64,000 nucleotides of DNA from Galeopsis tetrahit. Its lineage: Eukaryota > Streptophyta > Magnoliopsida > Lamiales > Lamiaceae. Each line of letters starts with the position of its first letter. The stretch's first letter is position 1. The notes below the pieces were generated by a model, which was given only the letters and a program-made list of their open reading frames with translations, had not been told where the DNA came from and made no database searches. Of this stretch, positions 54,073 through 64,000 are shown one piece after another. Location of the stretch: contig OY776126.1 in NCBI GenBank assembly GCA_963675135.1, positions 20,153,195 through 20,217,194 of the forward strand, written 5' to 3'. Both the position numbers and the translations under genes were made by a program.

Positions 54073-56047
54073 AAACGGAGCTAGTATATATTATTTACAT
54101 AGTTGAAAGAGCTTTGATGATTGCTGCGTGCATTGCGGAGATTAGTAGGTAAGGTAATTATTTACTGCTTTTTAGATATATGTTTGAGTTTGATCATTTG
54201 GCATTGCAAGTTATTTAGTAGCCAAATTAAATTATTTTAATTAAATCGTGATTTAGCTCAGGGAATGATCGGATCGGGTCACAGACTGTAATTATATTAT
54301 TCGTTTTTCGCTGAGATTATATAAATTTATTTTTGAATTTTCTAAAATGTCTCATATCAAATACTCCTATCAATGAAGATATTTGTTTTTTTTCTTATAA
54401 ACTGATTCTTTATATCAAATGTCTCATATTAAATATCAATGAAGATAGTTGAAATGTCTCATACATAGGTGTTATGTAGAAACGGTTCTTTATAAGAAAC
54501 TGAGTTGAACTGTCTCATACATAGGTGTTACATTTTACTCTAAACACCTTAACATCCCTTCTTTTTACATTTTAATCTCTTTTTTTATTTATTATATATG
54601 AGTTATGACTCATGAACTTATAGAATTTCAACTAAATTATGTTTTCACCAAAACATTTTCACATAAGTTTTTGAGAGTTTTCTAACTCTTCAGGGTGTAA
54701 AAAATTATTTAAGGAAAAAAGTTTGGAAACTCTTTATTTCGAGGAGTTAGTCTAAATGGTGTAAGTCTAGAACTTAGGAGTGTGTTCCTTTTAAACGAGA
54801 CTTTCGCAAATAAGCGGTGGGATTGGTCCCCGAAATTAGTCGGTTATTGAACCGAAAATCCGAGACTTAAAAAAAGAATAAGGGGAAGCTTATAACTTGG
54901 TTTTTAGAAAGTATGTAGTTCATCACTCGTTTTAAAATAATCTATCTTATTTTAAATACTTAACTTTTACAGTTCTAACATTACGAGAACTTATTTAAAA
55001 ATAAAAAAAAAGAACAACAACAACTTGTAAATTCTTTTAAATAAATCTAGCTTTACATCCTGTAATAACTTGAATTGAACATTGAACTTCCAAATAAAGG
55101 CGCGGAAACATTTTAGAAAAAAAAAAAAAAAACTTAAATTGGACAAAACATTAGGCACGTTCAAATTACTCCTCAAGTCCTTATTAAAATCATTCTATAA
55201 TCAAGGTTATCGAGAGAAACGACCTCTTTTTTTTCTTTTTCTTTTTTTTTTGTGGTGAAATAACGAAATAACTAATATATAAAAAAACTATTATTAGGAG
55301 TATTTTTTTAGAATATCATCTGCATCTCGGACTGATATATACAAGCTATTGAAAAAAAAAAAAACATTTGCCAACCCCTACGCAGCTACGCCGAGAAGCA
55401 ATTCCCTCGATTTTTTATTTTTCAAACAAAAGAGCATATACCAGTATTAATTATTGAGAGAAAATACCATTCCTAGGTGTTGGAGGTTCGATTCAATGTG
55501 TGTCAATTTAAATAAAGATCAGTTTGTCGATTTTAAATGTAAATCCAAAATTTCCATTTTCTGAATTGATGTTTAATTTCTTATATTTATCTTTTAAATA
55601 GTTGTGAGTAAGGTGTGTTATAAATATGAATTTAACTGTTTGCTGATTTTGGGAAAGGAAAAAAAAATTGTTTTTGAAATTAATGTGATTCTAAATTTGT
55701 GCTGCTTGTGCAAGTACTTAGAAAAAAAGAAGTTATAGATTCCATTTCCCTCCTCTAAATTCATCAATCCGAATCATTGTTTTGATGAATCATTTTGCAT
55801 ATTTTCAACTCAAAATTTACAATACACGTAGGCCAAATTAAAATAAAAGATCTAATGACGTGGATTTTGTTCATGTGATGACTGATATGAAAAAATATTT
55901 TAAAGGACATCAAGTTTTTGGAGAATCTCGTGATATTTTCTTGGAATTAGACTAAAATACAAGTGTAGTACCAATCTTCATCTAAATTATACTCCTACTC
56001 CACTATTATCCCTTCACTCTCGAAGGCTTTGTAATAAAAAATTAATA
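54073..56047. other. AT-rich intergenic DNA
   Basis: No gene recognised. The phrase TGTCTCATACATAGGTGTTA occurs twice, near 54450 and 54510. Confidence 0.5.
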
Positions 56048-56343
56048 CTCCCTCCGTCCAATTTTATTATGTCCACTTCTTCGAACACGGGTTTTAATGA
56101 ATATTGATTAGTTTATGTATATAAAGTAGATAAGTTGAAGGTATGATGAGATGTTGTGGGGTCCATTTATAGGTAAAGTGATTGTTTATGAATAAAGTTA
56201 GTGACAATTTGAGTAAATAAATGATGGTTGGAGGGTGAAGATAAAGTAGTGTAAATAGTATTATTTCTAAAAAGGGAATTGGTATAATAAAATTGGACAA
56301 CCAAAAAAGAAGAGTGAGAATAATAAAATTGGACTGAGGAAAG
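56048..56343. mobile_element. Stowaway-type MITE 4
   Basis: Starts CTCCCTCCGTCCAATTTTAT and ends AAAATTGGACTGAGGAAAG, flanked by TA. It aligns throughout with MITE 3. The minus-strand open frames inside are the MITE body. Confidence 0.8.
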
Positions 56344-56507
56344 TATAAAATAATTAATTTCATAACTTTCTATGAGTATTTTTAAATGAAATAAAAAAAT
56401 GCATGATAATATTATGTACATTTGATAACTGTCATTCTGATCCTCTTTTATGAGAATGGAGTATTAAAATTTTATTTCATTCAAGAATGGAGTATTGAAA
56501 TATTACT

Positions 56508-56762
56508 CCGTATTTCATTTGTCTCAAAATAATGATCACTTTTATTTATTTTTATAAGACTAATAAAACGTCATTTATTGGGTTTATAATTCTCTGAATT
56601 TTACTATAACTTTTATACTCCGTATATCCTTATTTATTGAACATTAAAAATAAAAACTTAATTAATTCATTTTAAATATTTTACACACTTAAAAAAAAAA
56701 CTATGTTTTGGGACAAATTAAAAACAAAGTCGTGACTATTTTTGAGACAAATGGTGAAATAC
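56508..56762. mobile_element. MITE with GTATTTCATTTGTCTC termini
   Basis: The left end GTATTTCATTTGTCTCAAAA pairs with the complemented right end GTATTTCACCATTTGTCTCA. About 255 bp, non-coding and AT-rich. Family not named. Confidence 0.6.
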
Positions 56763-59629
56763 AAATATATTCAAACCACCCACTTTTAAAAAAATTAATA
56801 TAAATTAATTAATTTTACAAAACATTGACTTTTAGATGAGATGATATTTATCAAACTTACGTCTGAGAGCCAAAAAAGCTCTCATTTCTCCCAAAAAAAA
56901 AAAAAAGTTCCACCAACACCATCTATCCTTCCACACTCCCCATTCTTACTCTAGATGAAATCTTCATTTAAAAGACATCTCTGTTGTCCACTCGCAGTCT
57001 CACCTTCCTGTTTCTACAAATCCCATCTACAAGCTTATGAAGTTCTTTTTAGCGTAGTTAGGATTAACATGTCAATATGGTGTCACAGTAGCCGATCTGG
57101 TGATTCATCTGTTGATTCCGTTTACTGCTTGTTTTAGTTTTATTAGTGTATTTTTTCAAATTTTTTGTTGTTGATTTTTCTACTCCTATAACAATCTATA
57201 TTTTCTTTCATGAGACTTTTTTTTTTTTCCTTGTAGGTTGAATTTGATAGTCTTTGAATCTTGAGGATGGATGAATCTTTGTTCTTTTTATATTGAAAAT
57301 GAAAATCTTTGACATAATTGTAGATAAAAGAGTAAAGTACACCCATTTTTCTATTCTCAATATTGAAGGGAACATTGATATATATATTTTTTTAATGTCA
57401 TAGTATTCAATTTAAGGGTTTTGAATTTGAGATTTAAAGAGAAACACACTTCTAAGTGTCAATCCTACCCCACTAGATCAACTTCTTTAGGTTAAGGGAA
57501 CATCAATACTCCGTATTAGATTGATCCATTGGTCTTGAACTTTGAAATATTTTAATTTTTTTGTAATGATATCATAAATTTATTAAATTAAACAATAATC
57601 TTGCAATAAAACAACCTCATCTCCTCCTCGTGTGACACGCAATTAATTACTCCTATCCTATATTATACAAACACATTCAATGTTTGATCAGTCAACAAGT
57701 TATGCTGTGGGCTTACACATACTACTGTGATCTAGAGATAAATAGAATAGGTATTGGCTGTATCTGAGGACAAAGAGTTTGGTAATGGTGGAACAAAAAT
57801 ATAGGCATCTTAAACCGACTGCAACAGAATCTTTGCCAGTCAAAATCAAAAAGCAACTAGCAGAGGGGCCTGACCTCATAATATAAAATATTCATATTAT
57901 TATATTATATTTTTTTTATAAAAAAAATATTAAAATGTCAGACTTGGGGGTAATCATAATTTAATTGGTACGGTCATAGTTTAGAGTTGAGATTAATTTG
58001 GCCAAACCTCCCTTCAAGGCTAAGGCATCTTTTTCTCTCTCAAATTTGATGTCACACTTGTTTTTATATTCATTAAATAAGAATTTGCCCATACTTTGTT
58101 GGGTAATTGAAATTTACAAAAAATGCGTTTTCCTAATGGAAGAGAAAAAGATAAAATTTGTGTGAGATTGTGTCATAAATATTTTTTTTTTTGACAGATT
58201 TTTTTTAACTCATATTTCAGATTTTTGATTGGATACTTGGACAATTCATTTTTTTTTCTTCAGATTTTATGTTTGTAAAAAAATAATAATACTTTTAACA
58301 AGAATGACTATTACTTTTTACTTAAACATTGTCACTTTTTATATAGAGGTAAAGGAAGACCCGTCTCACAGAATGAGATTCATGAGACAGACTCACCCAA
58401 GACTAGTTCATAATGGAAAGTGAACCCTTTATTTACCATTGTTTATTTACTCAAATTGTCATTCACTTTATTTATATACAATCACTTTAATTATAAATTG
58501 ACCCCCACAGCATATCATAATAACCTTCAACTCATTTACTTTATACATAATCAATTGATGTTCTTTAAAACACGTGAAATAAATTAAATTATAATACAAA
58601 ATCTGGACAAAAATAAGTTCAAAAAAAGAAAAAAAAAAGAAAGAAAAAAAGCAAACATGATGAGAGGGGAGTAATATGTTGCATATTTGGATTATGTTAT
58701 TTTTTTATATAACCTTTTTCTTTGCGATTTAATAAACGACTCTTGTAGCGAACATTTAGGAGTTTTCCTATTTTTTTATAGAAAAGTAAACTATTGAAAA
58801 TTAATTCGAATAAAATAGTGCACTATAAAGATTTATATGTTGTTGGAGCTCATGTAATAGCTACGTTAGACATCAATTTTTGTATATTTTGTGCACCAAG
58901 GTATGTCAAAAAATGGGTTCAAATCAGTATTACTTACATATATGACTCTAATATCGTTATAAACAAATTATCAATATAATTTATTTCAAAAGATAGTTCA
59001 AAGAAATAAGATACTGTAATCAATTAGTTCGGTGCCATGATAATAATTCACTCTCTTCTAACACTTTTCTATTTAATTAATCATTTTTTTATTTAAGAAA
59101 TGTTATAAATCACTTTCAAGTTTTTCCAATATTTATTACTACAATATTTTAATTTTCACATCACAAGTAAGTTATCGAAAAATAATCCTGTCATAAGGTA
59201 AAAAAAATAAAAATCTAATCTAGCTATTGTGGCATTCTTATATTTTTTTAAAATCGGGACATTGTTATAAAAAGAATATCATGAATTTATTTATAATATA
59301 CTACGTATTTTTTACATTTCATTATTCTTACCTTTTTTTTGACCGGAATACTACATTATATGTTCATAACTCTAATTCATTTATTTTATATATAAATTAT
59401 TTATTAAAATTTGCACTCAGATAAATGAGTATAATTAATTAGAATGGGAGTAAATATTACTCCCCCCTTCAACAAAAATACGTTCACTTTCTTTTGTCCG
59501 TTCATTAAAAGTATACTTATTTTTTAAGAAAACAATTATTCCATACTTTATTTTATCTCATAATCATACAACACTTTTACTTTATCTATTTTTAATTTTT
59601 TTATATCTAAATGTATAATTATACTTTTA
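56763..59629. other. AT-rich intergenic DNA with MITE relics
   Basis: A short non-MITE open frame at 56955-57137 has no recognised motif. At 58434-58615 is a decayed Stowaway relative sharing TTTACTCAAATTGTCA, AATTGACCCCCACA and TTTACTTTATACATAA with MITEs 2-4. No gene recognised. Confidence 0.45.
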
Positions 59630-59868
59630 GAGCATATTTGATTCATGGATTGGGATAAGATGGGTTTAGATGGTGGGTTGGCTAGATAAACCCAAGGGAG
59701 AGGCTAGATAAACCCAAGGGAGAGACTGGTTGTCTAAACCCATGGAATCTAGTTTATAAAAATCGGGTCAAGGTGTTTAAAGTTATGAGAAACCAAATAT
59801 GGGTGAAGATGGGTTTAACTATCAAACCCATTACTAAACCCCCCTAAACCCATGAAGCAAACATGCCC
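59630..59868 (+). mobile_element. Tourist-like MITE, copy 2
   Basis: Termini GAGCATATTTGATTCATGG and, complemented at the right, GGGCATGTTTGCTTCATGG, with the 3-bp duplication tta (59627-59629 and 59869-59871) as in PIF/Harbinger MITEs. It contains a 22-bp tandem duplication (59680-59701 and 59702-59723). Copy 1 lies at 1079-1317. Confidence 0.75.
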
Positions 59869-59871
59869 TTA

Positions 59872-61518
59872 TAGAAGTGTGAATAATTAATAAAAAAAAA
59901 AGTTATTTGAAATTTTGAATGTCCACCTTTTGACGTTTGCGCTGGAATGAAAGGGATGGGAGTGCTGGGATCAAATAAATTACTAGACAGTGCAGGAAAA
60001 AATAAGATACTATATTAAAAGAAAGCAAATTGTATTATGAATTATAATAAGGAGATTAAAGAATAATATGAGATTAAGGAGTCACGTGAGCACGTGAGTT
60101 TGCAGTGAGTCGGTGCATCGTTTCTCATAAAAAAATTAGAAGCGCACGAATTGCGGACCACTGTACCCTCTCACTTCAGCATTCTCCACTTTTCACTCCC
60201 CACCCTCACAATCCACGCGCTCAACGCGTCTGAAAAGATTTTAAATACAAATATGTCGCATCAACTACCAAGTATCTAAAGGTAGGATTAGGAATAATCA
60301 TAAAATTTTAAAAATCATCCGAACAGCCCCCACCGCATTGCACCACTAAATGTAATTTTTAAAATAAATTGCGATTGAATTTGCATTAGGAAACCGCACT
60401 CACAAACAATGAAATTTGAATTCTAAATGTAAAATCACACCGCTAATTTTAATATCGTGAACGTGAAACACAAAGAGTATAAATTACTAAAAATCTACTT
60501 GAAATTTGTTCAAAGAATGTCTTGAATTAATAAAATATATCTCTAAGTACAATTTAAATCTACGTATGTGTATTACTTAAATTAATGGGACACTTGATTC
60601 AAGTCCTGTAGTGAGAACGAAAATATATCTCTCTATACGCCCTCTAATTATGTTAGTAGAAGCATTGTACTTATGATAGTTACATTATTAATGTTGTAAT
60701 GTAACTTTTTATTTAAGTGACAAAAATTGTTAGGTTGTAGAAGTAATTGAAGAGATTGATTTGATTTAAAAAAAACTATTGGTCTTAAACATTTGCATAT
60801 CTCTAAATAGAAACAATCATCACAATCCACACTCTTACAATATACACATATATACTTATCTTTCATGTCATTACTTTTGAAGTTTATTATATACACTTAA
60901 TTCAACTACTTATTTTATTTATATATAAAAATATATAAAATTATCTTTCAATACTCTAATCTTTTAAACTACGTACCTAAAAAAAAACTCCACAAGCTTT
61001 TTATGTACGACCTACGTGGTAGTATTTGACAATGTTAGCCATGGTGTAATCTATGTAATGGGTTAGCGCGTGGGGAGAAGGAAGTGTTTAAAAAGATTAA
61101 ATAATGGTGGCGCCCACTAATCTAAGAAGAGCTCCTCCTCCTCCTCCATCCGCATTGACCGGACCGCTCACACGACCGTATCTCTATATGGGTTCCACCC
61201 CCACATAATTCCAACCTTAATCCTTTTCTCACCTAATTAATTAATCCTCTTACCAACTCATTCAATAATACACCAACCTCATTTATAAATTCCAAAACTA
61301 TTTACACATATAACATTTTTTAAAATTATTTGTGCAATCAAATACACTATAAATTAATATTAATGGGCCCGATAAATTTAATTATTTTAAAGAGCTATTA
61401 ATTTTTTTATCTATAATATGATAAATGAAGTTTATTTTATAAACGTGAGTACGTTTAATTATTATATGGATTATATTGTTGAACTAATATAGGCTTTCAA
61501 AGAGGCAATAAAATATTA
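59872..61518. other. Intergenic DNA
   Basis: No gene recognised. 60780-61000 carries words also found in the MITE relics at 50900-51120 (ACACATATATACTTATCTTTCA, CTTTCAATACTCTAATC). A GC-richer patch at 61100-61200 has no recognisable frame. Confidence 0.45.
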
Positions 61519-62049
61519 CTCCCTCCGTCCCATAGGAACTTGCACCTCCGGGATGGCACACATTTTAATAAATGTGTAAGAAAAAGTGTAATGAGTAATG
61601 TTTTGAGGGTAGTTTTGTAAACTTTTATGAATAAAGTAAAGTAAAAGGTAGATTGAGTGTGAAAAAGTAATGACATATATGTAAATATGTGTATATTTTT
61701 TTTTTGATCGGTAAAAAGATTATATTAGAACTGGGTACAAGAGATACCCGAGAAAGTCAGTGTACAGGATATAACGTTTGAAAGTAGTACTAGTCCTAAC
61801 TCTTACACTTCCACTATTTTCAGTTCATGCAAGGTAAATATGTGTATATTTTGAGGGTGAACATGTATTTCAGTTGCCAGATATACAAGCACGCGGCAGA
61901 CAATTGAATTAGTAAGACTTTGAAGCGACTATATGAAGTGAGGAATTTCTGATTGAGAGTTATGACAATATTTCTTTTTATGAAGTGTGCAAATTGGTAT
62001 GAGACATCCATATATGAAAAGTGTGCAAATTCTTATGGAACGGAGGGAG
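61519..62049. mobile_element. Stowaway-type MITE 5, split by a short LINE
   Basis: The left end CTCCCTCCGTCCCATAGGAA pairs with the right end (TTCTTATGGAACGGAGGGAG), flanked by TA at 61517-61518 and 62050-62051. The body is interrupted at 61700-61833. A second internal copy of ATGAAGTGTGCAAATT-like sequence precedes the right end. Confidence 0.75.
61700..61833 (-). mobile_element. 5'-truncated LINE 3' end inside the MITE
   Basis: The insert is flanked by direct repeats of up to 19 bp (GTAAATATGTGTATATTTT at 61681-61699 and 61834-61852). It starts with a T-run, so on the minus strand it ends in poly(A) after TTTTTACCGATC, the usual 3' end of plant L1-type LINEs. About 134 bp, non-coding. Confidence 0.75.
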
Positions 62050-62059
62050 TAGAAGACTA

Positions 62060-62287
62060 TGAGGTGAGACAATTTTATCTGAAAAAGATTAATGTTTTGG
62101 ATGCTATAAATATTGTTGTCGTAGCTGGGACGATAAGTGTTCACCAAGACACAATAGCAAATTGTTTTCGACAATGTGAAACTCGCTCGTGTGGTGAAGG
62201 GTCAAGGAATTTAAATAATTTCAACGTTGAAGAAGGCATTCGAGGAGTAGAGACAATGATAATGATCTCGTTCACCACAATAAAATG
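62060..62287 (+). pseudogene. Pogo/Tigger-like transposase fragment
   Basis: The translated segment KKINVLDAINIVVVAGTI, then DTIANCFRQCE, resembles the stretch near the end of the DDE domain in plant Tigger/CENP-B-like transposases (a VLDAI..A..W....TI.NCFR pattern). The catalytic part is missing; the upstream frame runs back into the adjacent MITE, whose right end is at 62049. Stops follow at 62286. The call rests on a short motif. Confidence 0.5.
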
Positions 62288-62289
62288 AA

Positions 62290-63772
62290 TTTTAGTAGCA
62301 TATTGAATTATTCGGATGAAAATGATACATGTTCTGAAGTTCAGAGTTAATGTGAAGAATTAAGAGAGAAAAACATTTGTTGGAGGATACGGAGCTTTCA
62401 AGTCACGCATTAAAGAAATCATCCGGATGCATTGGAACTTCCCCTCGATTCTATTAAGTATTTAAGTATTAGTGTTAAGTATTTAATTTATTTGAAGTGT
62501 TTTAGTTTATTATCTTATCTTTGTTCTTTAAGTTTAGGTGTTAAATGTTATTGTTATTTGTATAATTGTATTTAAATTAAGTATCAATCTAGATTTTAGA
62601 ATCTAGAATGTAACTCTTAATTTAAGTTTATGAAATATTATTGCCATATTGTTAAAGGTTAAGTATTTAATTTAAAAATGTATCTACTTAAATGTTTGTA
62701 TATAAAAATTAAAAAAAAAAAAAAAATCAGAAACCGTCTATTGGTCAAAGGGGAAACCGTAACCGAACCGTTAAAATAAGGTTACGGTGCAGTTTCGGAA
62801 CCGAAACCGCCTGTGTCTATTTGATACTATGAAATACTATTGATATATGTTAGTTGCTTGGTGAAAGAAGATAGTTTCATAAAAAATATTAGATTCATGG
62901 AAATATCTATTTTGCCCTCCTCAATATAACCTTCTTTCAACCTCAAAATTCAATCTCAGCTCTTTCAGTAACTCAAATAGCAAACCAAAGCAGGGGAAGC
63001 AAAATTTTATGGGAGAATATTGCTAAAAAAATCCATATGTTTATGCACAAAATTTCAATCTCTGTTCAAATGTAATAATGTTACTCAAAATTTAATATAT
63101 GCCCAAAAGAAAATGTGGGGAAGAATAATTTCAATGTCTACCAAAAAAAAACTAGATCATTCAACACTAAATCATTCTAAAATCCAAGCAGAACCCTAAT
63201 TGCAGAAATCAAAGTCCCTCAAAAATCAAAATATTTGTCGTCGTGTCTGAAGCGATTTTGGGCCGCCACGGCCCCGCTTGCTGCTATTTTGACATTTGTG
63301 AAAGAAGAGGCCATTTTGGTAAAAAAAAAAGTGTTAAGAATCAAGAGGTAGGGCGAGTTTAGTTGAGCTGAACGCATAGTTGAGCTGAACCGGATGTAGT
63401 TCAAGTTTTTTGAAATATTATCAAACTTTGTAATTATTATTTGAGCTTGTTTTATAATTTAATGAGTCGAACTCGAACGAACTTTAATCGAGTCGAACAC
63501 AAGTCGAGCTCGAGTAGTTTGACATTTTTACACTTTTTTTTAATCTATTGAGCTCGATCTGAGCTTTAGATTGTACGAAACATAAATATATGTTTAAGTT
63601 TGTTTGATATCTACAGTGTAGGGGGGCCCGATTAACATTATTATAAAAATAAAAAATATGTACTAATTATTTCATCAAAATTTCATATTATAAAATGGTC
63701 AATACGTCACATTTCATTAAATTAAATTGATCGGATAAGTTGACTTTTGCTATGTTTTGGTACAAGTTAATA
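62290..63772. other. AT-rich intergenic DNA
   Basis: No gene recognised. A minus-strand frame at 63219-63315 starts MASSFTNVKIAASGAVAAQN and has a protein-like beginning, but no continuation or family was found. At 62730-62815 there are repeated AACCGAACCG-like words. Confidence 0.4.
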
Positions 63773-64000
63773 CTCCCTTCATCCCGTGATAACTTGCAGA
63801 TTTTAACCGATTCATTTTAAAAAAACAATTGAATTTAGTGGTGTAGAGTCAAATAAGAAAATGTATTTTGAGTGATTTAATAATGTGTAAGGAAGATTTA
63901 GTAGGATGTAAAATAGATTTAGTGAAATTTAGGATAAAATGTAGACACAAAATGAGTGACGATTTTAAAATAAAATGATGTTCGGATATATATTAATTTT
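63773..64000. mobile_element. MITE cut by the window edge
   Basis: Starts CTCCCTTCATCCCGTGATAA after TA, and shares ordered words with 49600-49779. The right end lies outside the window. Confidence 0.5.

Noticed and set aside
56094..56363. 89-codon minus-strand protein similar to a frame at 51373-51561
   Set aside because: Both are bodies of the same Stowaway-type MITE family; similarity comes from the repeat.

Overview
The window looks like nuclear DNA of a flowering plant, a eudicot and possibly an asterid; the family cannot be fixed from sequence alone. Support: genes with GT-AG introns, a plant receptor kinase and an RSS3-type nuclear factor, Athila- and Copia-class LTR retrotransposons primed by plant tRNAs, Mutator-like elements with 9-bp target duplications, and many CTCCCTCCGTCC-type MITEs in AT-rich intergenic DNA. 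I see no bacterial or organellar genes and no CRISPR array.

Left third (1-19,800): AT-rich DNA with a Tourist-like MITE and an (AT)n tract, then a complete Athila-like LTR element (2855-13378, minus orientation, TSD aactt). It keeps both LTRs, tRNA-Asp PBS, gag-protease and an Athila-type second ORF but has no reverse transcriptase, RNase H or integrase. A 56-residue Cys-rich protein gene (17112-17282, minus) follows, next to a foldback element.

Middle (19,804-31,408): a three-level nest. A Mutator-like TIR element (9-bp TSD atattaatt) was hit by a Copia element with non-canonical TA...TA termini (TSD agttt), whose left LTR was then hit by a second Copia element (TSD atttc). The innermost has one 1,324-codon gag-pol frame broken by five codons, all TAG. 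Gypsy-type LTR-like DNA follows at about 32.8-34.4 kb.

Gene-bearing part (37-49 kb): three host genes are supported to exon level. A phytosulfokine-receptor-like LRR receptor kinase (37996-41091, plus, intronless CDS) converges on a three-exon gene for a WAK-type galacturonan-binding ectodomain with one TM segment and no kinase (42544-41397, minus). Both are cell-surface proteins, but the sequence gives no evidence that they work together. After a Mutator-like element with long TIRs and a captured RNase H fragment comes a seven-exon RSS3-like gene (48977-47020, minus).

Right part (49-64 kb): no host gene recognised. It holds Stowaway-type MITEs, another long-TIR Mutator-like element with an internal 265-bp tandem duplication, a second Tourist-like MITE copy, a MITE carrying a short LINE 3' end, and a pogo/Tigger-like transposase fragment. 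The history readable here is repeated transposon insertion, with target duplications still preserved, around a small gene island.
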